A stretch of 12,668 nucleotides of DNA from Nitrospira sp. UBA2083 (GTDB lineage: Bacteria > Nitrospirota > Nitrospiria > Nitrospirales > Nitrospiraceae). Shown piece after piece: positions 1-6,570 of this stretch. The notes under the pieces are model-generated. The model was not told where the DNA came from and searched no databases. It saw only the letters and a list, made by a program, of their open reading frames with translations. The translations under genes were made by a program, and so were the position numbers. Within the stretch, counting starts at the first letter, position 1. Each line of letters begins with the position of its first letter. The stretch lies in assembly GCA_002331625.1 (NCBI GenBank), contig DCZN01000081.1:2028-14695 (forward strand), read 5' to 3'.

Positions 1-73
1 CGTACGCTTCGGTACGTTGAGCCTCTGAGCGATGCGAGAACGTAGCTGGCGGACTTTTTCAGCATCCTGTTAG
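1..73. repeat. probable part of a dispersed intergenic repeat
   Basis: This stretch begins with CGTAC (1-5) and GTACG (12-16), which can pair as a 5-bp stem over a six-base loop. It continues to the AGCATCCTGTTA segment that overlaps the last bases of the biotin carboxylase gene. On the minus strand an ATG at 65-63 opens a frame that runs off the window edge and starts MLKKSASYVLASLRGS. From memory, closely similar sequence recurs between genes in Nitrospira genomes, often mis-annotated as short hypothetical proteins, so I read it as a repeat and not a gene. Only one, incomplete copy is visible here, so repetition cannot be shown from the window itself. Confidence 0.5.
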
Positions 74-1488
74 AGTCCTTCGTAGGCGGCGATTGCCGCT
101 GAGAGTGCCAGAACTAGATCTTCCGGTTGCTCAAATTCGTGATATGCGTACAATTCAGGGTGGGTATCCAAATAGGACGTATCAAAGCGCCCGGCAATGA
201 AGTCCGGCTCCTGCATGATCCCCTCCATAAAGGGGATGGTGGTCTTGAGGCCACGGAGGACATATTCTTCGAGCGAACGTCGCATGCGACTGACAGTTTC
301 TTCCCAGGTACGGCCGCGCACCGTCAATTTGGCCAGCAGCGCATCATAGTACGGTTGGACGGTGTAATCCTTGTACACAGCGCCGTCGATGCGCACGCCG
401 ATCCCGCCCGGAGAATGGTAGGCGGTCACGGTACCCGTGCAGGGCAGGAAATTATTTTTGGGGTCTTCCGCGTTGATCCGGCACTGAATTGCATGACCTT
501 GGAGCGTCACGTCTTTTTGCTGGACGCTGAGCGGTGACCCTGCCGCGATCTTAATCTGATTCCTGACGATATCGATGGCCGTGATCTGTTCCGTGACCGT
601 ATGCTCCACTTGGAGGCGCGGATTCATCTCGATGAAGTAGAACTTGCCGGCTTGATCGAGCAGAAACTCCACGGTTCCGGCGTTGTCGTAGTTCACCGCC
701 CGCGCGATGGCGATAGCGGCGTTGCCCATTTCTTCCCGGAGCTCTGGGGTCAGCACCAGCGAGGGCGCGATTTCGATCAACTTCTGATGTCGTCGCTGGA
801 TCGAACAGTCTCGTTCTCCGAGATGGATGATGTTGCCGTGCCGATCTCCCAATATTTGGAACTCAATATGATGCGGACGCTCGATATACTTTTCGATGAA
901 GACGCTGCCGTCGCCGAAGGAGGCCTGGGCTTCGCGCGCAGCGACTTCCATGTTCTCCCGCAGTTCCTCATCGGACCGGACTACGCGAAGCCCGCGACCG
1001 CCGCCGCCTGCGCTCGCTTTGATCATCACCGGGTAGCCTGCTTGTTTTGCAAAGGCGAGGGCGTCTTTGACACTGGTAATGGCTCCATCCGTCCCAGGTA
1101 CGATCGGCACGCCGGCTGACTCGGCGATTTCGCGCGCCTTCACCTTGCTGCCCATCAAGGTAATGGCCTTGGTGGATGGACCGATGAACGTCATGCTGGA
1201 TGCTTGGCAGAGCTCGGCGAATTCCGCATTCTCAGACAAAAACCCATACCCCGGATGAACGGCATCGGCGCCGATTCGCTTGCACAAGTCGACGATCTGT
1301 CGACTGTCCAAGAAACCTTTCACCGGCCCAGGTCCGACCAGGTAGGACTCGTCTGCTTTCTTGACATAGATTCCAGTTGAATCCGCTTCGGAATAGATGG
1401 CAGCCGTCGCGATGTTCAATTCGCGGCAGGCCCGGATGATGCGCATGGCGATTTCGCCTCGATTGGCAATCAAGATCTTCTTGAACAT
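70..1488 (-). CDS. accC: biotin carboxylase subunit (AccC / PycA / CfiB type)
   Basis: This is the ATP-grasp biotin carboxylase subunit of a biotin-dependent carboxylase. It uses ATP and bicarbonate to carboxylate biotin on a carrier protein in the cytoplasm. Visible motifs in the 472-aa product are the N-terminal MFKKILIANRGEIAMR, HPGYGFLSEN (78-87), the Gly-rich ATP loop KASAGGGGRG (157-166), CSIQRRHQK (228-236) and the active-site EMNPRLQVEH (287-296). I chose the ATG at 1488 because it gives the canonical N terminus. An upstream in-frame ATG at 1545 would add 19 residues unlike the family. Neither start has a strong ribosome binding site. The C-terminal region (LKTTIPF, GRFDTSYLDTHPEL, then a tail ending AAYEGL) and a length slightly above the roughly 450 aa of AccC recall stand-alone pyruvate or 2-oxoglutarate carboxylase small subunits. 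The acceptor substrate is therefore open. No partner subunit is in the window. The biotin carboxylase call is firm; the symbol is generic. Confidence 0.95.
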   Translation of the reverse strand: MFKKILIANRGEIAMRIIRACRELNIATAAIYSEADSTGIYVKKADESYLVGPGPVKGFLDSRQIVDLCKRIGADAVHPGYGFLSENAEFAELCQASSMTFIGPSTKAITLMGSKVKAREIAESAGVPIVPGTDGAITSVKDALAFAKQAGYPVMIKASAGGGGRGLRVVRSDEELRENMEVAAREAQASFGDGSVFIEKYIERPHHIEFQILGDRHGNIIHLGERDCSIQRRHQKLIEIAPSLVLTPELREEMGNAAIAIARAVNYDNAGTVEFLLDQAGKFYFIEMNPRLQVEHTVTEQITAIDIVRNQIKIAAGSPLSVQQKDVTLQGHAIQCRINAEDPKNNFLPCTGTVTAYHSPGGIGVRIDGAVYKDYTVQPYYDALLAKLTVRGRTWEETVSRMRRSLEEYVLRGLKTTIPFMEGIMQEPDFIAGRFDTSYLDTHPELYAYHEFEQPEDLVLALSAAIAAYEGL

Positions 1489-1750
1489 GTTCCGAATCTC
1501 AGTAGACTCTTGCTCGGGACGTCCTTGTATGAGCAGGGAATGCATTCAGCAAAACAAGCGCGTAAGCTAGCATAGCGTCAGGAGGTCTGTCGAGGGAGAA
1601 GCTCCACCAAGCTGGTAGATTTGCCTGTCAAAACGAAGGGTTGGTCTTCTGTCCGCTGCCACACAATTGGGTCGCCTCATGCACGGCGGTCCTGTAGAAT
1701 GCCGGAGGTTTCTGAAGGTCATTTGGTTTTGATTCAATGAAGGAGCGTGT
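1489..1750. other. divergent intergenic region, accC / exported protein
   Basis: These 262 bases separate the divergent starts of the biotin carboxylase gene and the 371-aa exported protein. A perfect TTGACA lies on the minus strand at 1631-1626, but no acceptable -10 follows at 16-18 bases. On the plus strand TAGAAT (1695-1700) resembles a -10 but has no -35 partner. No gene, RNA or clear repeat was seen. Confidence 0.4.
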
Positions 1751-2866
1751 GTGGTGATGGTGAGACCCAGTCATGCTGCAACAGGGCACGTGTTCGGCGG
1801 TCGTACAGATAGGCCCAAAGCGGTACGGGTATTCTATCCGAGGAGGGGGACAACTCAGTGGACGATCGCGAGTCTGCTCGTTCCTCTGGGAATGTTCCTC
1901 CTTGGGGGCATGGTCACGACTCCGGCGTGGGGCGAGAGTCCGGCTCCCTCCGTCCACTGGGGAAGTATGGCCTTTCCCGATCAATACTCGACCCTGACAG
2001 GGGGGCTTACCCTTAATCGGTTTACTCCGATCGATGGCCTAGGGAACAAGTATGATTCCACTGTCGGGAATACGCTCGGCTTCAACCTGATCACCCTCAG
2101 TTGGACCAAACATTGGGACTATTCGGGAACGAGTTGGCTATGGAAAAATTGGAGCACCAACTTCACGGTCGGGATTAGCCCGACCGGGGACGAACCTTCG
2201 CAATACTTCCAAAACAAAGTGGTGCACCAACTCCGTCATCTTCCGCCCGTGCCGTCCGTCGATCCTCGGAAGGAGACCGATCTAACGATCGATGGGTCCA
2301 TCACACGTTGGGTTTCCCTGTTCGATCGAAAGGTTTTGTTTGCTGGCGGAGGCTTTTCCGTCGGCACGCTCTATCAGCAGGGATTTCTGCGGGCCGGCGT
2401 CCGGCGACTCCAGATTACCCCGTCGGTGTGGTGTTCCGAAAAGTGGGGCGATATCAATGTTCGGGCTTCCGCCATGGGCCGGATTAGTTACCAAGACAAT
2501 GGTTCTACGCTACACGCCGTACGAAACACGGCAGGACTCGTTCAACCGTCAATCGCCATCGGCCAATATCGAACGACTGAGAACGGCGAAACAATTCCTA
2601 CGTGGGAAATCGAGTTGGCACTCATGTGGGATTCTGGGATCTTCGTCAATACGACGGGGCAGAGCCAGAAGCAGTTTGCATGGGCGCTGGCGGCCTCCGC
2701 TGGGCCGGTACGATTTGAAACCTGGAACGATAGTATGGGGCATTTCTCGGAGCGAGACTTTGGACCGACCTATGGGGCAACGGTAACACTCGACGTCCTG
2801 CGGATGTGGAACATTATTCAAGATTTCCGCTCAAAACCAACGAACGAACAATCGGCCTCCTCCTAA
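1751..2866 (+). CDS. exported protein of unknown function
   Basis: I do not recognise this 371-aa protein. The start is well supported: AAGGAG at 1740-1745 precedes GTG GTG ATG at 1751, 1754 and 1757, so any of the three may be used. A basic N-terminal stretch of about 37 residues with two arginines (31-32) leads into a hydrophobic segment (about 38-58) and a plausible signal-peptidase site after TPAWG (about 57-61), so the protein is probably exported. The mature part is rich in aromatic, Gly, Thr and Ser residues with short alternating stretches such as TNFTVGI and EIELALMW, which fits a beta-rich, possibly outer-membrane protein. It does not end in the C-terminal aromatic residue typical of outer-membrane barrels, so that reading is weak. 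It converges on the HMA-like gene with about 160 bases between them. Confidence 0.8.
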   Translation: MVMVRPSHAATGHVFGGRTDRPKAVRVFYPRRGTTQWTIASLLVPLGMFLLGGMVTTPAWGESPAPSVHWGSMAFPDQYSTLTGGLTLNRFTPIDGLGNKYDSTVGNTLGFNLITLSWTKHWDYSGTSWLWKNWSTNFTVGISPTGDEPSQYFQNKVVHQLRHLPPVPSVDPRKETDLTIDGSITRWVSLFDRKVLFAGGGFSVGTLYQQGFLRAGVRRLQITPSVWCSEKWGDINVRASAMGRISYQDNGSTLHAVRNTAGLVQPSIAIGQYRTTENGETIPTWEIELALMWDSGIFVNTTGQSQKQFAWALAASAGPVRFETWNDSMGHFSERDFGPTYGATVTLDVLRMWNIIQDFRSKPTNEQSASS

Positions 2867-3029
2867 CACGCCTCCTTGGCATGGTCGAAGATAGAGAACG
2901 TTTCCCGGGGCATGTACCAGGCTTCTCCTTCGACACCGCGAGGGCGCCACAACAATGCGGAATGTAAGAGGGAAGAGATTCGGTCCGAGGAGAGTCCTAC
3001 AAATCGTAAACAGCTCTCATCAACCACCA
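2867..3029. other. convergent intergenic region without recognised features
   Basis: This stretch lies between two convergent genes. I looked for a hairpin followed by a T run on either strand and found none. The only paired element is GTCGAAG (2884-2890) against a CTTCGAC about 30 bases further on, which is too widely spaced for a typical terminator. Confidence 0.4.
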
Positions 3030-3404
3030 CTACTCGTGCTGGTGTGATTCAGCTGAAGCGGTCGGCATGGTAGCCGAAATACATCCCTCGATGATTTCGA
3101 CTTTGCATTGCCAGGAGGATGCCGCGTTGTTGACTCGGTCAATGACATCCGATGCCCTAACGGTGGTAGGGATGATGTCCACGAGTACATGGTTGGGGAC
3201 GCGGTTGAAATCGACACTAGTGACACCTGGAATGGTCTGCAAGACCTGGTTGATCTCAGCCTCTTTGCCAGGACAGCCGGATCCACTCAGTGTGAGGGGC
3301 AGGCGCTCTTTGACAGGAGGAGTTGCCCAGGCGGGTAGGGAGATGGAGACACTGACAACAAAGAACCCCATGGCTACAGCCCGTCGAGACCAGATGTGCC
3401 GCAT
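3030..3404 (-). CDS. periplasmic HMA-like domain protein
   Basis: This 124-aa protein has a signal peptide (hydrophobic about 9-25, likely cleavage after LPAWA at 23-27) and one domain with the order of a heavy-metal-associated fold. The visible landmarks are the LTLSGSGCPGKEAE loop and helix (37-50), the characteristic IPGVTSVDF (58-66), a strand HVLVDIIP (72-79), and the helix ASDVIDRVNNA (84-94). MerP- and CopZ-like proteins carry GMxCxxC in the metal loop. Here there is a single Cys44 followed by Pro-Gly. Two other cysteines (100 and 108) and a His-containing tail (HQHE) lie near the C terminus. A metal-binding or protein-contact role in the periplasm is plausible but unproven. The start has an AG-rich stretch (AAAGAGAG) roughly 9 bases upstream. 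A second in-frame ATG at 3371 would shorten the signal peptide. Confidence 0.8.
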   Translation of the reverse strand: MRHIWSRRAVAMGFFVVSVSISLPAWATPPVKERLPLTLSGSGCPGKEAEINQVLQTIPGVTSVDFNRVPNHVLVDIIPTTVRASDVIDRVNNAASSWQCKVEIIEGCISATMPTASAESHQHE

Positions 3405-3566
3405 TCCCTATACTCTCTTTTGTGAGATTCTCAAAGCCGCTCCGGCATTGGAGAAGATATCTATAACCTACACGATGCTGCGTTCTTTTGTCGAGGTATC
3501 TGGAGACAAACCCGACGACTCCCCTGGTCTGGACTCATCACAAGAATCCGGCAATAATGTACCCTC
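3405..3566. other. divergent intergenic region with an 11-bp palindrome
   Basis: This stretch separates the divergent HMA-like and nucleotidyltransferase genes. TGAGATTCTCA (3423-3433) is a perfect 11-base palindrome 18 bases before the HMA-like start, where an operator could sit. I see no convincing promoter for either gene. TATAAC near 3461 resembles a plus-strand -10 without a -35. Confidence 0.3.
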
Positions 3567-4406
3567 ATGACCAGTTCTCCTCCCGATCACCCTCATCGTT
3601 CATGGCCGGAAGTCGTTGGACTCATTCCTGCCGCAGGGCAAGCCAAACGACTTCAGCCGTTTCCCTGCAGTAAGGAATTGTTTCCTGTCGGCTTCACAAC
3701 GGATCCTAAGACGGGCGCGCCACGGCCGAAAGTGGCCGCGCAGTATCTGCTCGAAAAGTTTCAAGCAGCTGGAATCTCTAAAACCTTCCTCGTCATCCGA
3801 AAAGGGAAATGGGATCTCCCCAACTATTTTCAAGAGGGCGCAGGGGTGGGCATGTCGCTCGCGTATGTGGTGATTCCTGGTTCGCTTGGCCCGCCTGATA
3901 CGCTTGATCGCGCCTATCCATTCATTGCCCAGTACCGAATTGCGTTTGGGTTTCCCGATATTCTGTTCGGTCCCTCAGATGCGTATCGGCGAGTGATCGA
4001 GGAGCAGGAACGCACCGGCGCCGATGCGGTACTCGGTTTGCATCGCATCGATGATCCGCGTGTGTGGGATATGGTGGATATCGACGCCGATGGGCGAGTC
4101 CGCGAGATCGTGATGAAGCCACCCGTGACCGCACTCACGTTTGGCTGGTGTTTCGCGGTTTGGACGCCGGCCTTCTCGGAGTTCCTCCACCGATTCTTGT
4201 GTGCGGATGAGACGAAGCAGAACATGGGATTTCTAATTAGCACAGCCAACGATCCTGGAAGGGATCTTGCCATGGGAGTGGTATTGCAGGCGGCCATCAC
4301 GGCCGGGCTTGCGATCCACAGCGTGCAGTTCCCACAGGAGTGCTGTCTGGATATCGGCACACCGGAAAATCTTGTGAAGGCGGTACGACTGTATACCGGT
4401 AACTGA
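3567..4406 (+). CDS. sugar-nucleotide-type nucleotidyltransferase
   Basis: The 279-aa product has the GT-A-like fold of sugar-1-phosphate nucleotidyltransferases, which join a nucleoside triphosphate and a sugar phosphate to give NDP-sugar and pyrophosphate. Visible motifs are PAAGQAKRLQP (21-31) in place of the usual GxGTRLxP loop, SKELFPV (35-41), the acidic GFPDILF (128-134) in the position of the metal-binding Asp motif, DAVLGLHRIDDP, and the C-terminal DIGTPENL typical of the family. The loop differs from the RmlA/GalU consensus (Ala-Lys for Gly-Thr), so the sugar and nucleotide cannot be named. No other sugar or polysaccharide gene is near it. The ATG at 3567 is the only good start but has no Shine-Dalgarno sequence. 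An ATG at 3557 is out of frame. Confidence 0.85.
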   Translation: MTSSPPDHPHRSWPEVVGLIPAAGQAKRLQPFPCSKELFPVGFTTDPKTGAPRPKVAAQYLLEKFQAAGISKTFLVIRKGKWDLPNYFQEGAGVGMSLAYVVIPGSLGPPDTLDRAYPFIAQYRIAFGFPDILFGPSDAYRRVIEEQERTGADAVLGLHRIDDPRVWDMVDIDADGRVREIVMKPPVTALTFGWCFAVWTPAFSEFLHRFLCADETKQNMGFLISTANDPGRDLAMGVVLQAAITAGLAIHSVQFPQECCLDIGTPENLVKAVRLYTGN

Positions 4407-4438
4407 TCGTTCAATATTGATAGAACCTATACCCTTCG

Positions 4439-4463
4439 CAGGCGTCTCAGATGAGGTTGCCTG
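4439..4463. terminator. bulged hairpin between convergent genes
   Basis: CAGGC (4439-4443) pairs with GCCTG (4459-4463), and CTC (4446-4448) pairs with GAG (4453-4455) around the loop AGAT. A GT/GTT internal loop separates the two stems. It sits between the ends of the nucleotidyltransferase and the IPT/TIG genes, where a shared terminator would be expected. Neither strand carries a proper T run after it, so the terminator reading is weak. Confidence 0.3.
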
Positions 4464-4916
4464 TTACCTACCTTGTACTAAAAATGCTTTTGAGCGGGCA
4501 TTCCCACCAGCGGCGACGATATCGATGAATGACATGCCCGGCTGCGCCTCAGGGACCGTCACGTCAATGGTCGTGTCGTTCACAAATGTGTAGGTGACCT
4601 TCGTTGGTCCGGCTGCGCTGAACGTCACGCCTCGGAAGCAATCCTTTGTCCCAAAATTCTCACCCTTGATTCGGATGGTTTGTCCGGGCTGAGCTTCGTC
4701 GGGCTCGACCTTGAGGATTTTTGGTTTCCTGCTGCTATCGCAGACAGGGTCTTTCTCGACGGCTTGCTCATTGTGTCCTTTGATCGACTCCGCGTCGTGT
4801 AGTGTATAGCCCGCTCCATCGACAATCACTCCTTCTTCCGCGAGTGAGTACGGTGGGAAACAGGGTATGGCGAGGAACGGAAGCAGCAAAAACAATGACA
4901 AACATCGGGTTGCCAT
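4464..4916 (-). CDS. secreted IPT/TIG-domain protein
   Basis: The 150-aa product has a signal peptide (hydrophobic about 6-19, likely cleavage after SLA at 24-26), a linker, and one IPT/TIG immunoglobulin-like domain over about residues 66-147. The domain opens with PKILKVEPDEAQPGQTIRIK, where Pro-Gly and GENFG are the family hallmarks, and closes with TIDVTVPEAQPG and a final strand. Such domains mediate carbohydrate or protein contacts outside the cytoplasm; the partner here is unknown. AAGGAGGT four bases before the ATG at 4916 is an excellent ribosome binding site and decides the start, although the frame stays open to 5141. Two cysteines (59 and 93) could form a disulfide. The gene starts 22 bases after the PstS-like gene, so the two are very likely one transcript. 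The AIPC sequence is not a good lipobox because of the Pro before Cys. Confidence 0.85.
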   Translation of the reverse strand: MATRCLSLFLLLPFLAIPCFPPYSLAEEGVIVDGAGYTLHDAESIKGHNEQAVEKDPVCDSSRKPKILKVEPDEAQPGQTIRIKGENFGTKDCFRGVTFSAAGPTKVTYTFVNDTTIDVTVPEAQPGMSFIDIVAAGGNARSKAFLVQGR

Positions 4917-4938
4917 CAGGACCTCCTTGAGTGCGGAG

Positions 4939-5760
4939 TTACTTACTCGGCATAGCCACATAGAGTTCTCCGACAATGGCTTGGCCAGGAGGAGATAACG
5001 CAAATTTGGTAAAGGCTTCAACAAGGGGATTCGCTTCTTTTTTTGAGAGGAGGAGCAGGGGGCGCCGCAAGCTGTAGCGTCCGTCCCGCACGGTCGGGAT
5101 CTCTGGTTCGATCTTATCGATCGGTAGCAAACGGACGGCAACGCCGTTTGCGACGACGGAGAGGCCGGTGCTCAATGAGACATAGGTCACTGCAGACAGG
5201 GGCGGAAGCGTTCCCACGACGGCCTTGATGACGGCATCGTCTTCTCCAATGGTCTTTGCGGTGGTAGGAATCTTTCCAGTGATCCCCAGTTGAGATTCGA
5301 ACGCCTCGCGGATGTTCTGGTTGTGGGGACGATCGATCATCACGATCTTGGTGTCGGGTCCGCCCAATTCGGACCATTCTTTGAGTTTCCCGGAAAAGAT
5401 ATCGGCAACCTGTTGCTTGGTGACTTCTTTGGTATAGTTCGACAGATGCACGACAACGCCGATGCCGTCCCAGCCGATCTGTGACACAGCCAGTGTCGGG
5501 TCTTCAGTGCCTGTCATGGCGATCTGGGCTCGGCCGGTTTTGACTAACTGGACTGGATTGGAATCTTCCTCCCAGAGGATGTCGATATAGGCACGAGCAT
5601 TCGCTTTTTCAAAGGCTCGAGCCAGTGCTTCAATCGTTGTGTGTTCTGGTCCATTGCCGGCGATGACCAAACTCCCGGCGACCTGGGCCGAGGCTTGAGT
5701 GGGGAAGACACAGAGAATCAGAGCCCACAACAGCCACGTTAGAAACGGTCTACAGATCAT
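4939..5760 (-). CDS. PstS-like periplasmic substrate-binding protein
   Basis: This 273-aa protein has a clear signal peptide (cleavage likely after ASA, 23-25) and the phosphate-binding-protein-like fold of the PBP2 class. The region from GIGVVVHLSNYTKEVT through VADIFSGKLKEWSELGG (99-134) is the most typical part of this family. PstS itself delivers phosphate to PstCAB. Here no permease or ATPase gene is present. The loops expected to bind phosphate are also altered: the N-terminal loop reads VIAGNGPEHTT, and the usual SGT(R) motif is replaced by DRPHNQNIREAF (143-154). The ligand may therefore not be phosphate, or the protein may have a sensory or structural role. GAGCGAG lies about 8 bases before the ATG at 5760 as a weak ribosome binding site. 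The IPT/TIG gene follows at 22 bases and an FmdB-type gene precedes it at 74 bases on the same strand. Confidence 0.85.
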   Translation of the reverse strand: MICRPFLTWLLWALILCVFPTQASAQVAGSLVIAGNGPEHTTIEALARAFEKANARAYIDILWEEDSNPVQLVKTGRAQIAMTGTEDPTLAVSQIGWDGIGVVVHLSNYTKEVTKQQVADIFSGKLKEWSELGGPDTKIVMIDRPHNQNIREAFESQLGITGKIPTTAKTIGEDDAVIKAVVGTLPPLSAVTYVSLSTGLSVVANGVAVRLLPIDKIEPEIPTVRDGRYSLRRPLLLLSKKEANPLVEAFTKFALSPPGQAIVGELYVAMPSK

Positions 5761-5834
5761 GGATGCGCTCGCTCTTCAGATAGCCCGTAACTGAGTTGCC
5801 ACCGATCAGTGTCAGGACGACGATCAGTCATAGG

Positions 5835-6155
5835 CTATGACTCAGACGTCGATGCATCGCTTGAGCAGGAATCCGAGTCAGAGGACATATTGGGTGGTGG
5901 GATCTGACGCTTAGCATTCAATGGTGGTAGCTTGGTGAACCGTTGCATTCGTTCCTGGTTCATGGCTTTGGCTTTGATCTCCGTGAATCCGGGCTTGCGA
6001 TCCCCGATGACGTTGGATGAAAAGGACGAGAGAAGCCGCGTGGCTTGCCGGGCATGGCAATGGGGACACTCAGTGTCCTCTACTCTGGCATAAACAGACT
6101 GAGTGGCCTCGAATTGCTTCTCGCACTGTCCACAACGGTATTCATAGAGTGGCAC
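5835..6155 (-). CDS. FmdB-family zinc ribbon protein
   Basis: The 106-aa product starts with the family signature MPLYEYRCGQCEKQFE and has two zinc-knuckle pairs, C8xxC11 and C30xxC33, as expected for an FmdB-type (CxxC_CxxC) zinc ribbon. These proteins are widespread and mostly uncharacterised; FmdB was named for a proposed regulatory role in formamidase operons. After the ribbon comes a polar tail ending in a Ser/Asp-rich run (about 91-106) that is probably disordered. The start is GTG at 6155, preceded by AAAGGA at nine bases, which supports the choice. It lies 74 bases upstream of the PstS-like gene on the same strand, so the three minus-strand genes may form one operon. Confidence 0.9.
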   Translation of the reverse strand: MPLYEYRCGQCEKQFEATQSVYARVEDTECPHCHARQATRLLSSFSSNVIGDRKPGFTEIKAKAMNQERMQRFTKLPPLNAKRQIPPPNMSSDSDSCSSDASTSES

Positions 6156-6239
6156 GGAATTCTGTCCTTTCGTCTACGGCCTCTGTGGCTCGAATTAGAG
6201 CCGTTCGGGACTTGACAAACTACCCTTCTGCAAGCGATC

Positions 6240-6269
6240 TTGACCGGCTTACGACATCCCGTTTATTCT
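6240..6269 (+). promoter_or_regulatory. sigma-70-like promoter for the 58-aa gene
   Basis: TTGACC (6240-6245, five of six) is followed after 18 bases by TATTCT (6264-6269, four of six). Transcription would start near 6276, giving a leader of about 38 bases before the ATG at 6314. A perfect TTGACA at 6212-6217 has no matching -10. Confidence 0.45.
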
Positions 6270-6313
6270 AACAACTTACGCAGTTCAACTGCCAGCGTTA
6301 TAGGAGGGGTTCG

Positions 6314-6490
6314 ATGCCAGTGCTGATTCGACGATACAAGGGCAATAATGGCATGATGCAGGAAGAACGAATCGATGATGATGATCGAATTGAGCGCTAC
6401 ATGAGGCTCTTCGAGAAGGACGATGTAAAAAAGTTGCAGACCGGCGTAAAGTGTTTCATCGAGAAGGATGAATGGCAGCTCCTCCCGTGA
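6314..6490 (+). CDS. small charged protein, 58 aa, unknown function
   Basis: This short reading frame begins MPVLIRRYKGNNGMM and ends DEWQLLP before TGA. AGGAGGGG at 6302-6309 sits just upstream of the ATG, which makes it one of the best ribosome binding sites in the window, and a plausible promoter lies at 6240-6269. The product is strongly charged, with a run of four aspartates (21-24) inside a predicted helix-forming stretch and one cysteine (47). I recognise no domain. It diverges from the FmdB-type gene and precedes another small gene. The signals around it make a real gene likely despite its size. Confidence 0.7.
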   Translation: MPVLIRRYKGNNGMMQEERIDDDDRIERYMRLFEKDDVKKLQTGVKCFIEKDEWQLLP

Positions 6491-6543
6491 ACCGGTCCAG
6501 GGGGCGGGAGTAACGAGCGATCGGTTATGATGAACTCCTTACC

Positions 6544-6564
6544 CCTCACGCCTTACGCCTCACC
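6544..6564. repeat. three tandem 7-base units
   Basis: CCTCACG, CCTTACG and CCTCACC follow one another directly and end six bases before the ATG of the 67-aa gene, occupying the place of a Shine-Dalgarno sequence. Similar low-complexity units between genes are, from memory, common in Nitrospira genomes. Confidence 0.6.
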
Positions 6565-6570
6565 GGGTAC

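Noticed and set aside
127..1258. Plus-strand open frames inside the biotin carboxylase gene
   Set aside because: They are antisense to a strongly supported gene, have no ribosome binding sites and show no recognisable domains.
3423..3433. Palindrome TGAGATTCTCA as an operator
   Set aside because: It is short, no regulator gene is adjacent, and a palindrome of this length can occur by chance. It is kept only as a note in the intergenic entry.
3067..3570. Plus-strand frame of 167 aa across the HMA-like gene
   Set aside because: It is antisense to the HMA-like gene, which has a signal peptide and fold landmarks, and its product looks like random translation.
4464..4916. Lipoprotein reading of the IPT/TIG protein (AIPC)
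   Set aside because: Pro precedes the Cys, which breaks the lipobox, and an ordinary cleavage site after SLA fits better.
4917..5141. N-terminal extension of the IPT/TIG protein
   Set aside because: It would overlap the PstS-like gene and removes the signal peptide from the N terminus. AAGGAGGT points to the start at 4916.
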